Shown here: positions 1 to 10,039 of the stretch, piece after piece
How the letters are laid out: each line of letters opens with the position of its first letter
Position numbering within the stretch: the stretch's first letter is position 1
Source of the DNA: Timema cristinae
Taxonomy: Eukaryota; Arthropoda; Insecta; Phasmatodea; Timematidae
Length of the DNA: 64,000 nucleotides
NCBI GenBank assembly: GCA_039000515.1
Contig: JBCFYV010000935.1
Coordinates: 59,241,346-59,305,345 of the forward strand
Reading direction: 5' to 3'
The notes under the pieces: model-generated
Told to the model about the DNA's origin: nothing
Databases searched by the model: none
The model's input: only the letters and a program-made list of their open reading frames with translations
Made by a program: the position numbers and the translations under genes

Positions 1-195
1 CAAACCACCCGTTAGATCTATCGGTATATTTCACAACTGACGGGCTAGAGATGAGGATGGTAGAATTTAAAGAGTAAAGTTACCCCTATGTGCGTGGAGG
101 GAGAGTGAGGAACAGTTTAGGGTGGAAAAAAACAAGTATTGTACCTTCAACCGGGACTTGAACCCAGTCATCGCCAATCAAGTCTATTGTAAAAA
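1..195 (-). repeat. SINE-C, old diverged copy, cut by window start
   Basis: On the minus strand this carries a degenerate tRNA-like B box (reverse of the gggacttgaaccc stretch near 150) followed by the usual SINE-C body signature, the reverse of GCGTGGAGGGAGAGTG near 92-107. The 3' module lies at the window edge and is badly decayed. No target-site duplication can be seen. Confidence 0.5.
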
Positions 196-210
196 AGATG
201 CTTTAAGATT

Positions 211-577
211 GGGATGTAGGGTATGTGAGAAAATGTAAGGTATTTTTTTTTTTAGTTTTTATAGAAACAAATTTGTTTCGCCAAAATAAAATATTGGTCC
301 AGTGGAAACCGAGTTTAAAATTCTTCACGCGGTGATATCAACAGTTGTTGAATATATGTCATGAGCGGCATTAGATGAGAAACTTTTTGAATAAAGAGAA
401 AACGTTATCATTAAATTCTAAGACACCTCTGACAGATATTCAACAAACACTGTTGATATCACCGTGTGAAGAAAATTAAACTCTGGAGCAACATTTTATT
501 TATTTTGGCAAAAGATTTTTTTTTTGCTATAATAACTGCAAAAACCCTGTATTTTTCTCACCTTCCTTACATCCCCA
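211..577. mobile_element. MITE-1, long inverted-repeat element
   Basis: The left end begins GGGATGTAGGGTATGTGAG and the right end finishes as its imperfect reverse complement (ctcaccttccttacatcccc). The symmetry continues inwards: GGTGATATCAACAG on the left pairs with CTGTTGATATCACC on the right, giving two arms of about 150 bp around an 80-bp centre. There is no coding capacity, so it is a non-autonomous foldback element. The target-site duplication is unclear and the superfamily is not assigned. Related fragments lie at 23600-23690 and 32245-32340. Confidence 0.65.
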
Positions 578-599
578 CTTTATGAGCATATACGCCGGT

Positions 600-720
600 G
601 TATCAATGGTCTTAAAACCAAGTAATGACAGGGAGGTTTGGGTTCGTATTCTAGATGAGTTTTCTTGTTTCGCGCATCTCCACAATCAAATTTTGGGTAT
701 ACTTTAAATTCTATTTTCCG
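600..720 (+). repeat. SINE-C fragment
   Basis: A degenerate head (aatgacagggaggtttgggttcg) is followed by the SINE-C body with cgcgcatctcca, the counterpart of the usual ctccacgcaaat. The 3' module is absent or unrecognisable. The next stretch to about 780 ends in a C-rich run. Confidence 0.35.
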
Positions 721-1050
721 CATATCTTCTTAATAAGTTATTGAAGCTCAGATTGTTTATCCCCCCCCTCCCCCCCACTCGTTTGGAGGCTATAGGGATG
801 AGGAAGGTAAAAGCCACAAGAAACAAAATACAATTACAATTGAGTAAGCACACTTGGTACACCTAACCGCGATCCAAACCCCAACCTCGCAATCACCACT
901 GAACCAGATTAGACGCTCTTAACGATTAGAGCACGTGTTCACGAATAGCGTTATCAGACTTAAACGAAGCGAATGAGTTGCTGTGAGCTCCAAATTATAA
1001 ATAACTGTTGAAAGTGGTACGAGATGGGAAGACTGCTTCTTCTTCCTTCT

Positions 1051-1092
1051 TTTAACACCGCATCTTACCACCCGTTAGGTTTATACGCCCTG
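1051..1092 (-). repeat. SINE 3' module, isolated
   Basis: The string taacaccgcatcttaccacc and the following cgttaggtttatacgc are the reverse complement of the 3' module shared by SINE-A, B and C. No body or head is recognisable upstream, so this is a remnant of one of these families. Confidence 0.5.
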
Positions 1093-1099
1093 GGAAGCG

Positions 1100-2329
1100 T
1101 TATTGGAAGTCACAACCCTACAGAACAACAATAATTTATACTTTATAATAGGACAACGCTTCTATGTTGTTTTTACAACTTTTGTCTTAAAACATTTTGA
1201 AATAAAAAACAAACACTTTCATGCTAAAATAAATTAAGTGGTCGTATTTGAGTTTCTGTTGATTAATTTTAACTTAACAATGTCAGAGGAGAGGAGATAG
1301 TAAACTAACTAGACAAGTTTTAATGAACTGTCTTTTTTTTTCCCCCTCCGATAAATTCATCTCTCTTTTTCTTTTATCGATGAAAAAAAAAATGAAAGAA
1401 AAGAAGAATGAAAACGAAACCTTCATCGATTGAATCCAATTAGGGCTTGACTTATTCTGAGTAAGTTCAAGCTTTAAGAATTTAACGGATAATTCTCTTA
1501 ATGAGGTATTATGTTACTTTTTTATAAATATAATTTATCTCTGTTTTAGAAACGTTCATCATGACGTATCTTTGTTGATGATGGTTATTAATAATCCCGT
1601 GATATGCGTTATGAGATTTAGTTCTTTTCGGTTTTGTAAAATATAATGTGGAATTGATGATGAATAAACTTTATTTGTTTATGATGGATTAGATAGCCAA
1701 GCTATTATATTTGTTAGTCACGGTTATAGCCACTCGTATCTAAATATCATTTTATAATAATAAATAATTTGATAAGCCCGTTTCCGGTAATAGAAATTAC
1801 GAGGAAATTACCGAACAGAAAAGTAGTTTTCCGCGAATACCCAATTTTCACAGAGAGTTCTCAGTTTTTTTATTCGTGATTTAGGCACCATGGAAACCAT
1901 TATTTGCTGCATGGTTGTAAATCTATAAATAAAATATATAATTCTTTGGCTTAAACATTATTAACTCAATCTTTATTTGGTCCAAACATATCAAAATTTT
2001 CTCTTTGTATGCTGGTCATAACACATCTAAATTGAGATTCCTAAAACTGGGAGAACATTTATTTTTTATTGGAATGTTGCTATCGCTAATTTGCATTTAA
2101 ATCAATAATACTAAACATAATTCGAAAATTAAAAGGTTAATTTATTAAGTTCTTGATAATATTGTCTACGTTTTGTTTCGTGCATGAAAAAATTATGTTT
2201 AAACATGTTTTGTTAGGGTATGTATTATAAGCTCAAAACCGATAAAATGATCTTGAATAATGTAAAAAAAAAGCCATTTTAACTATCTAAGTATGAGTAT
2301 TTTTTTCAAACAATGTTTTTTTATGATGA
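1100..2329. other. AT-rich stretch, nearly featureless
   Basis: No coding frame of interest and no complete repeat was seen. The one recognisable piece is 1690-1765 (gccaagctattatatttg, then gttatagccactcg), which resembles the outer arm of IR-E found at 29590-29650 and may be a relic of that element. Confidence 0.4.
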
Positions 2330-2690
2330 CTAGTATTATTTAAATTGAAAAAAATGACACTTTGACACGGGAATTGCACCCAGAACCTTCAACTTAGTAC
2401 GCCAATGATCTGACCACTGAGCTATTCAGGAATCATCCCATGCTCAGGGTTATTATTCACTCATATTTTAAGGCAGAGTCTATGATGGACGTGCGTACAA
2501 CGTCGGCTACGAATGTATGATCAATTAAATTCACGAGCTATCAGATAACACAGCCATCTTCGACTCGGTAGCTGGCTTTTTGCTGTTGGATAGCTCAGTG
2601 GTGAGAGCATTAGGGTACTAAGCCAAAGGTTCCGGTTTCGATTGCCATATCCAAGTGTTATTTTTCAGTTTAAATAATATTTATCTAGTA
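2330..2690. mobile_element. IR-E copy 1, tRNA-like inverted arms
   Basis: Two arms of roughly 90-100 bp face each other. The left arm holds a minus-strand tRNA-like segment (acacgggaattgcacccag, then ccactgagctattcagg). The right arm holds a plus-strand one (ggatagctcagtggtgagag, then ccggtttcgattgccatatcc). Outside them TATTATTTAAA-TTGAAAAA is mirrored by ttttTCAGTTTAAATAATA, and CTAG occurs at both outer edges. About 150 bp of unrelated DNA separates the arms. Because both tRNA-like parts point outwards from a symmetric core, the structure is that of an inverted-repeat transposon rather than a simple SINE. Confidence 0.6.
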
Positions 2691-2984
2691 AGCTCTAACT
2701 ATGTCATGAGGTAAGGTGGGGTAAAGATAGAAATAGTTATACTGTACATATTTCTATTTGTTAAATAAAGCTTTAAAACTTGGTCTCATTATATTTTTTT
2801 AAACTAATTTTATAACATGTCGATCTCGTAGTCAAATCTAGCATGCATAGTCTTTTATTTTCTCCCCCTTTTTTTTACGTAATAAAAGTTAATTTACATG
2901 CTTCCTTTTTTCCAAGCGCCTCAATTTAAAAAAAAATTAAACAACTTTTTTGTATGCACCCACGGAATCCAATCAGGCTACCCG

Positions 2985-3115
2985 CATACCCATAATAATG
3001 TGGTGGTAATGAAAGAAGGTGGGATTTATGCGTGGAGGGAGAGGGGAGAAACGGCTCTCAATACACCCGGCAGTGAGTTTGAGTCCCGACCCCGGATAAA
3101 ACAGACTAAACGACA
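2985..3115 (-). repeat. SINE-C fragment
   Basis: The reverse of the SINE-C body (gcgtggagggagaggggaga) is followed by a tRNA-like B box on the minus strand (gtttgagtcccgaccc). The copy is short and lacks a clear 3' module. The small frame that runs through it is encoded by the repeat and is not a gene. Confidence 0.5.
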
Positions 3116-3162
3116 TTGACGTCTTAGCCAGCAGCATACCACCAATGTGGGTTGAGTTTTTA

Positions 3163-3497
3163 AGTAATAATAATATCGCGCGTTTGGTCTACATTACTCG
3201 CAGCCCAATTTGGAGAAAAATTAGTCAGTACTAATGTACCATTGCCCAGGAGACGCCCGAATGTACTAATCGTACATCCTTTCCGTGTACCGATGAGATG
3301 AGGTGATGATGATAGTATGATGGTGAGTATGAGGGTGAAGTGAGTACGAGGGTGTGGAACCAATAGAATCTCTTAAACCTAACTTAGGACTAACTAACCA
3401 AACCCTGGGGACATTTAGGGTAATTACCCTTTCGAGACTGGGAATCTAGACCGCTGGGCTCGTAGCCAGGTGCATATAACACTACACCACAGGCCCA
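3163..3497 (-). repeat. SINE-D copy 1
   Basis: Read on the minus strand this has a tRNA-like head (decayed, near 3440-3497), a middle part rich in the reverse of TTTGGTTAGTTAG and of the ATCATCATC/TGGTTCCACAC block, then the conserved GGATGTACGATTAGTACATT followed by CGGGCGTC, and an (ATT)n tail (taataataatat at 3163-3174). The same order is seen at 19000-19345, 39360-39668 and 58394-58715, which defines the family. Confidence 0.8.
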
Positions 3498-3540
3498 CTT
3501 TGAAGTGAAATTTAAGGTTCCACTATCACCCACCGTTTCA

Positions 3541-3559
3541 TAAAAAAAAAAAAAAAAAA
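3541..3559. repeat. A-rich mononucleotide run
   Basis: A run of about 19 adenines just downstream of SINE-D copy 1. It may be a microsatellite or the tail of an unrecognised retroposed fragment. Confidence 0.7.
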
Positions 3560-3629
3560 CCCACAAGAGAAGTTAATTTACAACAAAAAATATTTAAATT
3601 AAATGTATTAACTCGATCACTTAAACTAA

Positions 3630-3748
3630 TGTTTCTCAAAACTTTTTTTCTTGATTAACCAAGGTCGTAACCTTTTTATATACATCCCCTATATTTCCGC
3701 ACCCCCTTAGTTAATCATTATGGCGCCCCTTTGAGAACCGCCTTACTA
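3630..3748. mobile_element. Possible hAT-like MITE, decayed
   Basis: Left AATGTTTCTCAAAACTTTTT faces right GCGCCCCTTTGAGAACCGCC. Ends of the form GGTTCTCAA...GGCGCCCC are known from hAT-type short elements in many animals. The element is only about 120 bp. A convincing 8-bp target duplication is not visible, so the assignment is tentative. Confidence 0.4.
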
Positions 3749-3754
3749 ACGGTT

Positions 3755-3965
3755 CTTATTTACTACACTAATATGTTGGGGATGATGAAGGTTGAATTTC
3801 AGAGGTACTGTACCCGAATTTGCATGGAATTATAGTGGAACACTATTTAGGAAAAAAATCCTCTTTCATTATACCCATTATATGAACCAGAATCTCTCCG
3901 TTATCAGCAGCTGAGCCTACTGTGATAGTTACGCCTTAGACCATGCGGCCACCGAAGCAGGTGCT
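3755..3965 (-). repeat. SINE-C, decayed
   Basis: Minus-strand order is preserved: a head at the right (ccatgcggccaccgaagcagg, reverse of the A-box region), then the body, then the reverse of the GGTTGAATTTCAGAGG block. The B box is badly mutated and the terminal module is missing. Confidence 0.55.
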
Positions 3966-3999
3966 ACCTCCTCTAAGGGCTATATCTTCAATAACAGTC

Positions 4000-4235
4000 T
4001 TTACAGCCTGTGGCCTGAGTCAGTTTTTTATTCAAGCCATATATTTTCCATTACCGGCTGAATAGGCCTGTCGTAGCTTCATATGATTTCAAGACTAGGA
4101 AAAGCACAACATCCAGTCCCCCGGCCGTTAATTCATCACTGCGGAAGGGTAAAACCCATAATTTCATGGTCATGCCGGGAATCAAACCCGGGACCTTTAG
4201 CTCAGTATATATACACGTCACGACTGCGCTAAGGT
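4000..4235 (-). repeat. SINE-G copy 1
   Basis: On the minus strand the head contains a tRNA-like B box (reverse of gggaatcaaacccgggacc) next to ttagctcagt. The body includes the reverse complement of ATTTTCCATTACCGGCTG and GCCTGTCGTAGCTTCA. A second copy with the same block order is at 16693-16965. The two copies differ enough to be old. Confidence 0.65.
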
Positions 4236-4525
4236 TTTTAAATGTTCACTTGATACAGCAAACAAAATGTGTCAAAAATATACAATACATTTTTGAAACA
4301 AAAGTGCGCGTTGAACCGCGGTCAAACGGGGCCATTGTGAACTTTCGATACCTTTCGATGTAGTTTCATTATTTTTAATTTCCAATAAATGCGTGCGTAA
4401 CGCGTGAAATGAAACGCACTTTATTTCAATTCTGTACAAATCATAAAATATACTTTCTATTTCTCTAATATCTACCAACAGATGGTGATTGATTGGGCCG
4501 ATATAATCTGGAATGGATTATGTAG

Positions 4526-4527
<2 letters not shown>

Positions 4528-4569
<42 letters not shown>
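4528..4569. repeat. (TG)n microsatellite
   Basis: About 21 uninterrupted TG units. The minus-strand frame through it yields a threonine/histidine run and is not a gene. Confidence 0.95.
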
Positions 4570-4570
<1 letters not shown>

Positions 4571-4920
4571 AATGATCGAGTTTGGCTCCCCGTGAAATAA
4601 AGTGGCACTTTGCCACGCGTTGTGATTTGTCGCGGTATTGGACAAATATTTGTTTCGATATATTTATCGTCCGTCCCCAATTAGTGTATTATAACCATTT
4701 CTGGTATTGAACGCAATCCTATATTTTCTGAATCCCATTATAAAGTACGAGTACGTAACATTACTCTGACGCCATTTTGTAATTTCCATTTTCGCGTTGA
4801 CTTCTAGAAGGTAAATCTGTTGAAAACCGAACCATTCGAGATCTGTATTATATTTTATTTTCAAATCACCTATTTCATCATGAAAGCCTTAATTAATATT
4901 TATTAGTTTAAAAAATATAT

Positions 4921-5164
4921 TACCTGCTTTGATGAGCGCGTGCATGGTCTAACTCGTAACTTTTGGCAATAGACCAGGCTGCAGATGACAGGGAGATCGG
5001 GGTTAGAATACCGTCGGGTGTACTGAGGAGGATTTTTTTAATAAATGATTTTCCACTCTCCCTAAACGCGAATGTGGGAACACTTCATTTTAATTCAAGC
5101 TTCTTCATCCCTAGCAAATTAACTTAGTTGGTAAATATGCGTACAACTCGAACTGATGCGGTGC

Positions 5165-5172
<8 letters not shown>
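4921..5172 (+). repeat. SINE-C, nearly full length, diverged
   Basis: It begins ttacctgctttgatg, in the position of the CGGTGG head start, then has agatgacagggagatcgggg before a decayed B box and tcgggtgtactgagg. The body (ctccctaaacgcgaatgtggg) and the end (gatgcggtgctaat) follow. It closes with a TA microsatellite at 5173-5199. Confidence 0.7.
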
Positions 5173-5197
<25 letters not shown>

Positions 5198-5199
5198 GG
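5173..5199. repeat. (TA)n microsatellite at SINE 3' end
   Basis: About 13 TA units directly after a SINE-C 3' module. The position suggests expansion from the retroposon tail. Confidence 0.85.
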
Positions 5200-5214
5200 T
5201 GAGGTGAACTTTCT

Positions 5215-5463
5215 TTTTTAATAACGCGTCTTACTACCCATTCGGACTATACAAATATATACTGACTACGCCAATGTGTTAGCGATAAAGAAGGTTGAAT
5301 TTAGAAAAAGTGTGCTCATATTTGGATGGAGCGAAATTGGAAAATCGATTATTAAAACCTACCCTCAGTACACCGGACCGGGATTCGAACCCCTATCTCA
5401 TCATGGGTAACATAGTCTATTGCGAGAGCGAACGCTCTAAACCATGTGGCCATCGAAGTGGAT
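5215..5463 (-). repeat. SINE-C, nearly full length
   Basis: Minus strand: head (ccatgtggccatcgaagtgg reversed) at the right, B box gggattcgaacccc reversed near 5381-5395, body with the reverse of GGTTGAATTTAGAAAAAG, and 3' module (aacgcgtcttactaccc) at 5223-5239. It lies tail to tail with the plus-strand copy at 4921-5172, so the two could pair as a hairpin in a transcript. Confidence 0.75.
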
Positions 5464-5464
5464 A

Positions 5465-5995
5465 AAACCAGATACAATTCATGTTGTTTTTTTTTGTCCG
5501 CGTGCGCTACGTCCGTGTGGGAATAATTTTTATTATTTATTGAGTTTAACAACGTTTTCTTCTTTTTGTTATCCCTCCACTTATATTTGAACTTTATTTC
5601 TCTTACTACATACCCATGATTCAAAATAAAAATATGAAGCTTGTGCACGATGTAAAATTCCTGATAAATAATATTTTATCACGTAAGATCAACAATAGAG
5701 AAAGAAGAATTTATAGGGTTCAGAAATTAGAGCCATGATAGTTAGCTTGTATCCGGTTAGTTTGCGTGTCGTAGCCTCGAAATAGACGTACCTTGTAATA
5801 CACTCTTTATGACAGCTCGTTAAAACTTTGAAACCGATTTGTCACAATCTTCTTTTTTCTTAGACTTGTGGAGTCACTTCATTCCACTCATAGCAGTAGT
5901 ACTGTCAAATTCAAAACCATTTATATTTGGAATTATCAACAGAGCTATAGTAATTTACCATAAACGTATTTATTTATAATTTCATGGAGATCTAA
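5465..5995. other. Unannotated AT-rich stretch
   Basis: No repeat family, tRNA-like element or convincing frame was recognised here. Confidence 0.4.
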
Positions 5996-6006
5996 TTGAT
6001 TAATCA

Positions 6007-6264
6007 ATAATATTAATATTTAGCACCGCGTCTTACTACCATTCGGGTTATACGCTTTAATTACTAATTACGTTAATGGATTTAAGAATTGGGAAGGTTG
6101 AATTAGAGGAAGTGAACTCGTATTTGCGTGGAGGGAGAGTGGAAAACCATTTAGAAAAATCACCCCCAGTTCACCCGACCAAGATTCGAACCTCGATCTC
6201 CCTGTCCTCAGCAGTCGAGCTCAACACAACAAGCGCGTTAGCCAACTACGCCACCGAGGCGGGT
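6007..6264 (-). repeat. SINE-B copy 1, with target-site duplication
   Basis: A complete minus-strand SINE-B: 3' module tagcaccgcgtcttactacc at 6021-6040, body with gcgtggagggagagtgg reversed, B box near 6184-6193 and A-box region at 6240-6262. The 11-bp duplication TTGATTAATCA is exact at 5996-6006 and 6265-6275, so this is a genuine target-primed insertion. The frame that spans it translates to the ...[13 protein letters not shown] peptide and should not be called a protein. Confidence 0.9.
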
Positions 6265-6344
6265 TTGATTAATCATTCTTGTCACAAAACTAGGGTACTT
6301 TACAGTGGGGAAATTTTCCACTTTTCATAATTTCTCCGCAACTA

Positions 6345-7010
6345 TTTGAGATACGAAAAACTTATTGTAAAGTTGTATTACTATTAAAGTTACAAATAAT
6401 TTTTTATTTGAAACATTTTTCTTATAAAACCAATAATTTCTGAGCTATAAGCAAATATATATAGACTATTAATTTAGATCTTTGTAAATTAATTTGATTC
6501 TTATTCTCTTCGTAAGGGTGACCTGGTGGTCTAGGGGTAAGGTGTCAGACTTCTGTGCTGGCGGCCGGGGTTCAATCCTCGGTCCCGGCACAGACTTATC
6601 TGATTTACAAACCCTTCCTACACCTCTGACAAGACATCTTGTGAATGTGGGGAATGCCAGGCCTCCACCGTGGTTCGGATTCCACGTTAAACTGTAGGTC
6701 CTTCATTTCATTTCACAATCACCCTACCATTACACATTAGCGTAAGTGCGTATAACCCGAACGGGTAGTAAGACGCGGTGCTAATAATAATATTCTCTTC
6801 GATGGACAAATATTTTCTTTTTTTTCACAATTTTTCTGTATAAGTGTTCCTAGTTCCTAATGCCATAGAGTAACTAACAGTGTATATAATTTCATTCATG
6901 ATCTTTGGTGTAGTGTTTCTACATAAATGTAAATTCATTTCATTTCATTCATTTCACAAAGCTTACGAGTTTTTTTTTTGTAAATGTCTATTTTAGTATG
7001 AGAACGAAAG
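6345..7010 (+). repeat. Dispersed repeat J, copy 1 (split by SINE-A1)
   Basis: Segments TTGTAAAGTTGTATTACT (6366-6383), the ...TTTCTGAGCTATAAGCAAA block and ATCTTTGGTGTAGTGTTTCT (6901-6920) occur in the same order and strand at 26030-26370. SINE-A1 and one copy of its target duplication (6513-6801) interrupt it. Removing these makes the two J copies align across the junction. No inverted ends or coding frame were found, so the class of J is unknown. Confidence 0.7.
6513..6790 (+). repeat. SINE-A copy 1, reference copy
   Basis: The tRNA-derived head has an A box TGGTCTAGGGG at 6527-6537 and a B box GGTTCAATCC at 6569-6578, so RNA polymerase III could start here. The body runs through gacaagacatcttgtgaatg and ccaggcctccaccgtgg to the shared 3' module at about 6750-6782, which includes the self-complementary ACCCGAACGGGT (6755-6766), and ends in (TAA)n. 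The 11-bp duplication TATTCTCTTCG lies at 6502-6512 and 6791-6801. The copy sits inside repeat J. Confidence 0.93.
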
Positions 7011-7504
7011 TCTGTGCAGTGCATCGTACTATTTATTTTCTTTGCTTGAACCTGCAGTTGCATGGTGTAGTGTGGCGTGATTTAGGGCAAACAGAATTTG
7101 GTTAGACTGTTACTTGTAGATTTTTTTTTTTCCATTAAGTAGAACAGTCATTGAACAGGTATCAATGAAAACAAATTCCCACATAAGGTATTCAGATGAG
7201 AACCTACAAGTATGATTGGTCAAATGGGGGCATTGTGGCTGAAAACATTATATTACAGGTGCGGTTTTAACAAGCTCTGTGAACCCTGGAAACATCCCAC
7301 GACACGCCACTGAGATTAATAAATGAATATTTGATTGTGACTGTACCCAAGGAATCCTTATACTCCTCCTCACCCCTCACTATCACCACCCCCAAAAAAA
7401 ATCGCACTCCTTGTCTTTTCTCCTAACAATTCGTCCAATAATTGAATGTGAAGCAAGACAACGTCTCTTGTCTAACTTTAACGCACAGTTTCGGGCGCAT
7501 TTTC

Positions 7505-7632
7505 CCGCAGTAGCTTCCCCCCTCTCCCTCCTCTTCTTCTCTATTCCCATTTTCCAACCTTCTTGAAAACGAAACTCCTTCCCCCCCTCCCTCTCCCCTC
7601 ACCTTCCGCTTCTCTCAATTCATTCTCTACAA
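7505..7632. repeat. Polypyrimidine tract
   Basis: Over about 130 bases the plus strand is almost entirely C and T (for example ttcccccctctccctcctct), with short interruptions. It has no fixed period. Such tracts can form triplex DNA or act as a splice-acceptor-like pyrimidine tract, but no exon follows. Confidence 0.7.
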
Positions 7633-7639
7633 CCTAGAA

Positions 7640-8530
7640 ACTTCCAACATTACTTAAAAGATTAATTTACATTTTTGGAAAAGTCCCTGCCACTCCCCTC
7701 CTCCACTCAACTTGTCCTCCTGCCACCCCATCCCCCCTCACGTGAGTACTTCTGTAAGTATCCAAAGGGAACCATTTATTACGCAGAACAACATTTTGTT
7801 GCACCGATTTGTAACGATGTGATATTTCATGGCGGAGGCAAGCAAATTATAAAACATTTCAGCACCTAAATGACAACTTTTTTTTAGAAGCCATAATTTA
7901 AAAAGAAGAAAACTGTATAATAAAAAAGTTGTTTTGTGGGAGGGATGGATATAAAAAGTAGTATATTATTAAATACCTCCAAAAAAATAAGTTATTTGTA
8001 AACAAAGTTTAATTATTAGGATATCTTTTTTTTTTTTTTAAGAAACAGTTCTTAAAACTTTGAAGGGGGTGGAAATATAAACGTGTATGATATAACTTCG
8101 TTTTATTTTGATAAATCTTAAGAACTTCAACATACTTCAGAGCCCGGCTCACCTTATGTATAACACCTATTTTAGGTAGGTAATATAGCTCAGACCAGCC
8201 GTCCTATATTGGTGCGATTTTATGTATTCTAGTAGCTATGTGGTACTTTATATTTAAAAGCATTACTATCTATTCAAAATATATAAAAACTAATATTTTC
8301 TCAGATGTTTGTGAGTTGGCGAAATTATTGAAGCCGTATTTACAAAATTGTATAAATAAAATATTTAAAGTAGGCCTAATACAAAGTAGCACAATTTGAA
8401 TTTTTTTTTTTTTTGTTAGTCAATATTATGTACACACTAAAATAAAGTTTTATTTTTTTATGTGTTTATGGCTGCAGACCGGTCTGATATGTCTCGCGTT
8501 ATGATGTCCGTGCGTCTGCAAACCTTGGCC
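7640..8530. other. Unannotated AT-rich stretch
   Basis: There are several poly(T)/poly(A) runs (8028-8039, 8401-8414). No repeat family or convincing frame was recognised. Confidence 0.4.
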
Positions 8531-8534
8531 TAAA

Positions 8535-8665
8535 ACGTCACTATCACACTATACTTGATTGCCGATGAAGGGGTGATTGGGGCTCAAATCCCGGACAGGT
8601 GTATTAAGGGTGGTTTTTCCTTATTTGTTTCCCCACTTAATCTAAACACAAATGAGGTTACATTT
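8535..8665 (+). repeat. SINE-C head and partial body
   Basis: It has gattgccgatgaaggggtga, a B box variant (gggctcaaatcccgg) and the following gtgtattaagggtggttttt and aatctaaacacaaatgagg. The 3' module is missing. Confidence 0.5.
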
Positions 8666-8752
8666 CTTAGTTTTACAATTTTAAGCATGATTCGCCATTT
8701 CTAGAATCCATAAGTATATTATTTTGTAACGTCCGAAAATGTAATAGAAATA

Positions 8753-8802
8753 TAATATATATATATATATATATTAGTATATATATATATATATATATAT
8801 AA
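8753..8802. repeat. (TA)n microsatellite, interrupted
   Basis: Two TA arrays are separated by a short ttagt interruption. Confidence 0.9.
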
Positions 8803-8996
8803 ACGTAGTGAACGCGTACATTATTTAAGGGGGCCGCCTCAGTAAGCGAGAAATTGCCACTTCTACGATGCGTTATTTCAAACTATTGTTCACGCCACAG
8901 GGCTATTTTTCCTTAACAACCGTATAATTTGAATTTTGAGTTTTATTAATAGAAAAAAATGTGAGAGAATGTTTTATTAGCTCATTTTCAACGACT

Positions 8997-9248
8997 CTAT
9001 AAGCGAGCCATCTCAATACACCCTATCCCTATCACGAGTTCTATCCAGTCCACCTCATTACACCCTATCTCTTTAAGGTTCATTCTAATGTTATCCTCCC
9101 ATCTGCGCTTAGATATTCCCAATGGTCTCTTACAATTGGGTTTGTCGGTCATTACCTTGAACACAGTTCTATATTCTCCCATTCAGGCTGCATGTTCTGC
9201 CCACCGTCCTCTGCGAGATTTAATTACCCCAACGATATCTGGTGATGA
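8997..9248 (-). pseudogene. LINE reverse-transcriptase C-terminal relic 1
   Basis: On the minus strand the frame reads SSPDIVGVIKSRRGRWAEHA, then a TGA stop (9183-9185), then continues with KRPLG and RRWEDNIRMNLKEIG. In intact arthropod non-LTR retrotransposons this end of the polyprotein reads like VIKSRRxRWAGH...KRPLGRPRRRWEDNI, so the order and spacing are diagnostic. Upstream is a further stop at 9249-9251 and no recognisable polymerase core, and the frame ends at a TAG at 8997-8999. It is a dead, 5'-truncated fragment of about 250 bp, not a functional gene. The precise clade is not determined. It supports an arthropod source. Confidence 0.8.
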
Positions 9249-9299
9249 TTACAGGACATGTAATGCCCATAAAAAGGGACCTTATAAATTATTTTAGCC

Positions 9300-9997
9300 A
9301 CTTGTCTTTGGAATTAAGCCTGGCTCTCAAAAGAAAAGGTCGTTTTATGTTTTTATTATCTAATGTCTTATCACTTATTGAGGCTATCCATCACAAGATG
9401 AGAAACAGTAAATTCTAGGAAAGATATGAGGCAAAAAAACCCACCAACCATGACTTGAGAATGAATCACCATCCCGATGAACAAATCCCGGTATCCCTCA
9501 GTCATGCGTGCTATCCCCTCACCTATCCTAACCGGTCCGGGCGAGATAGAGTAAACCTTGTGAAATATGAAACTGTCCGGCCCGGATAATATAAACATGC
9601 TATCATTTCCTCCACAAAGTGACCATGAATAAACAAACAAGTATCAGGAGTATAGCTCTTAGCAAGACCGCTATAAATCCACTCTCTGCACTGTATCAAG
9701 AGGATAGGGGGGGGGGGGGGGGGGCGGCACAACCCACACGTGGAGATATAAGCGGGTCGAAACCTGGTTACATCGACCGTTCGTTCGGCCGAGTGGCTTC
9801 TGCTCCATCTCATAAACAAGTGGATTAGGGTGTATTAATCCACATATGTGTATATAAATTGAATGTAAAGATCTCGAATAAAATAATTCTATATAATGAT
9901 TTTCACTGCGACTTAAAGCCCAACCATTTGGGCTAAAAGAATTTTAAAACATTTTATCTACCTCGTTCTACAAACCGCTAAGGCTATACACACATGC

Positions 9998-9998
<1 letters not shown>
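9300..9998. other. Unannotated stretch with a G-tract
   Basis: No repeat family was recognised. The only marked feature is a run of about 16 guanines near 9708-9724. Overlapping short frames on both strands in 9371-9828 contain no known motif. Confidence 0.4.

Positions 9999-10034
<36 letters not shown>
9999..10034. repeat. (TG)n microsatellite
   Basis: About 18 TG units, preceded by acacacatgc, so the locus is locally self-complementary. Confidence 0.95.
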
Positions 10035-10037
<3 letters not shown>

Positions 10038-10039
10038 AT

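Noticed and set aside
6076..6330. 84-codon plus-strand frame containing [13 protein letters not shown]
   Set aside because: It is the antisense of SINE-B copy 1. Similar peptides arise from other SINE-B copies, so it is a repeat-derived frame and not a gene.
6494..6697. Frame encoding [20 protein letters not shown] and the similar frames at 14017 and 37542
   Set aside because: All are sense translations of the SINE-A head and body; the same peptide recurs wherever the element lies.
7030..7312. MITE between gtgtggcgtgatttaggg and ccacgacacgccactgag
   Set aside because: Only about ten bases pair, the arms do not extend, and the flanks show no duplication.
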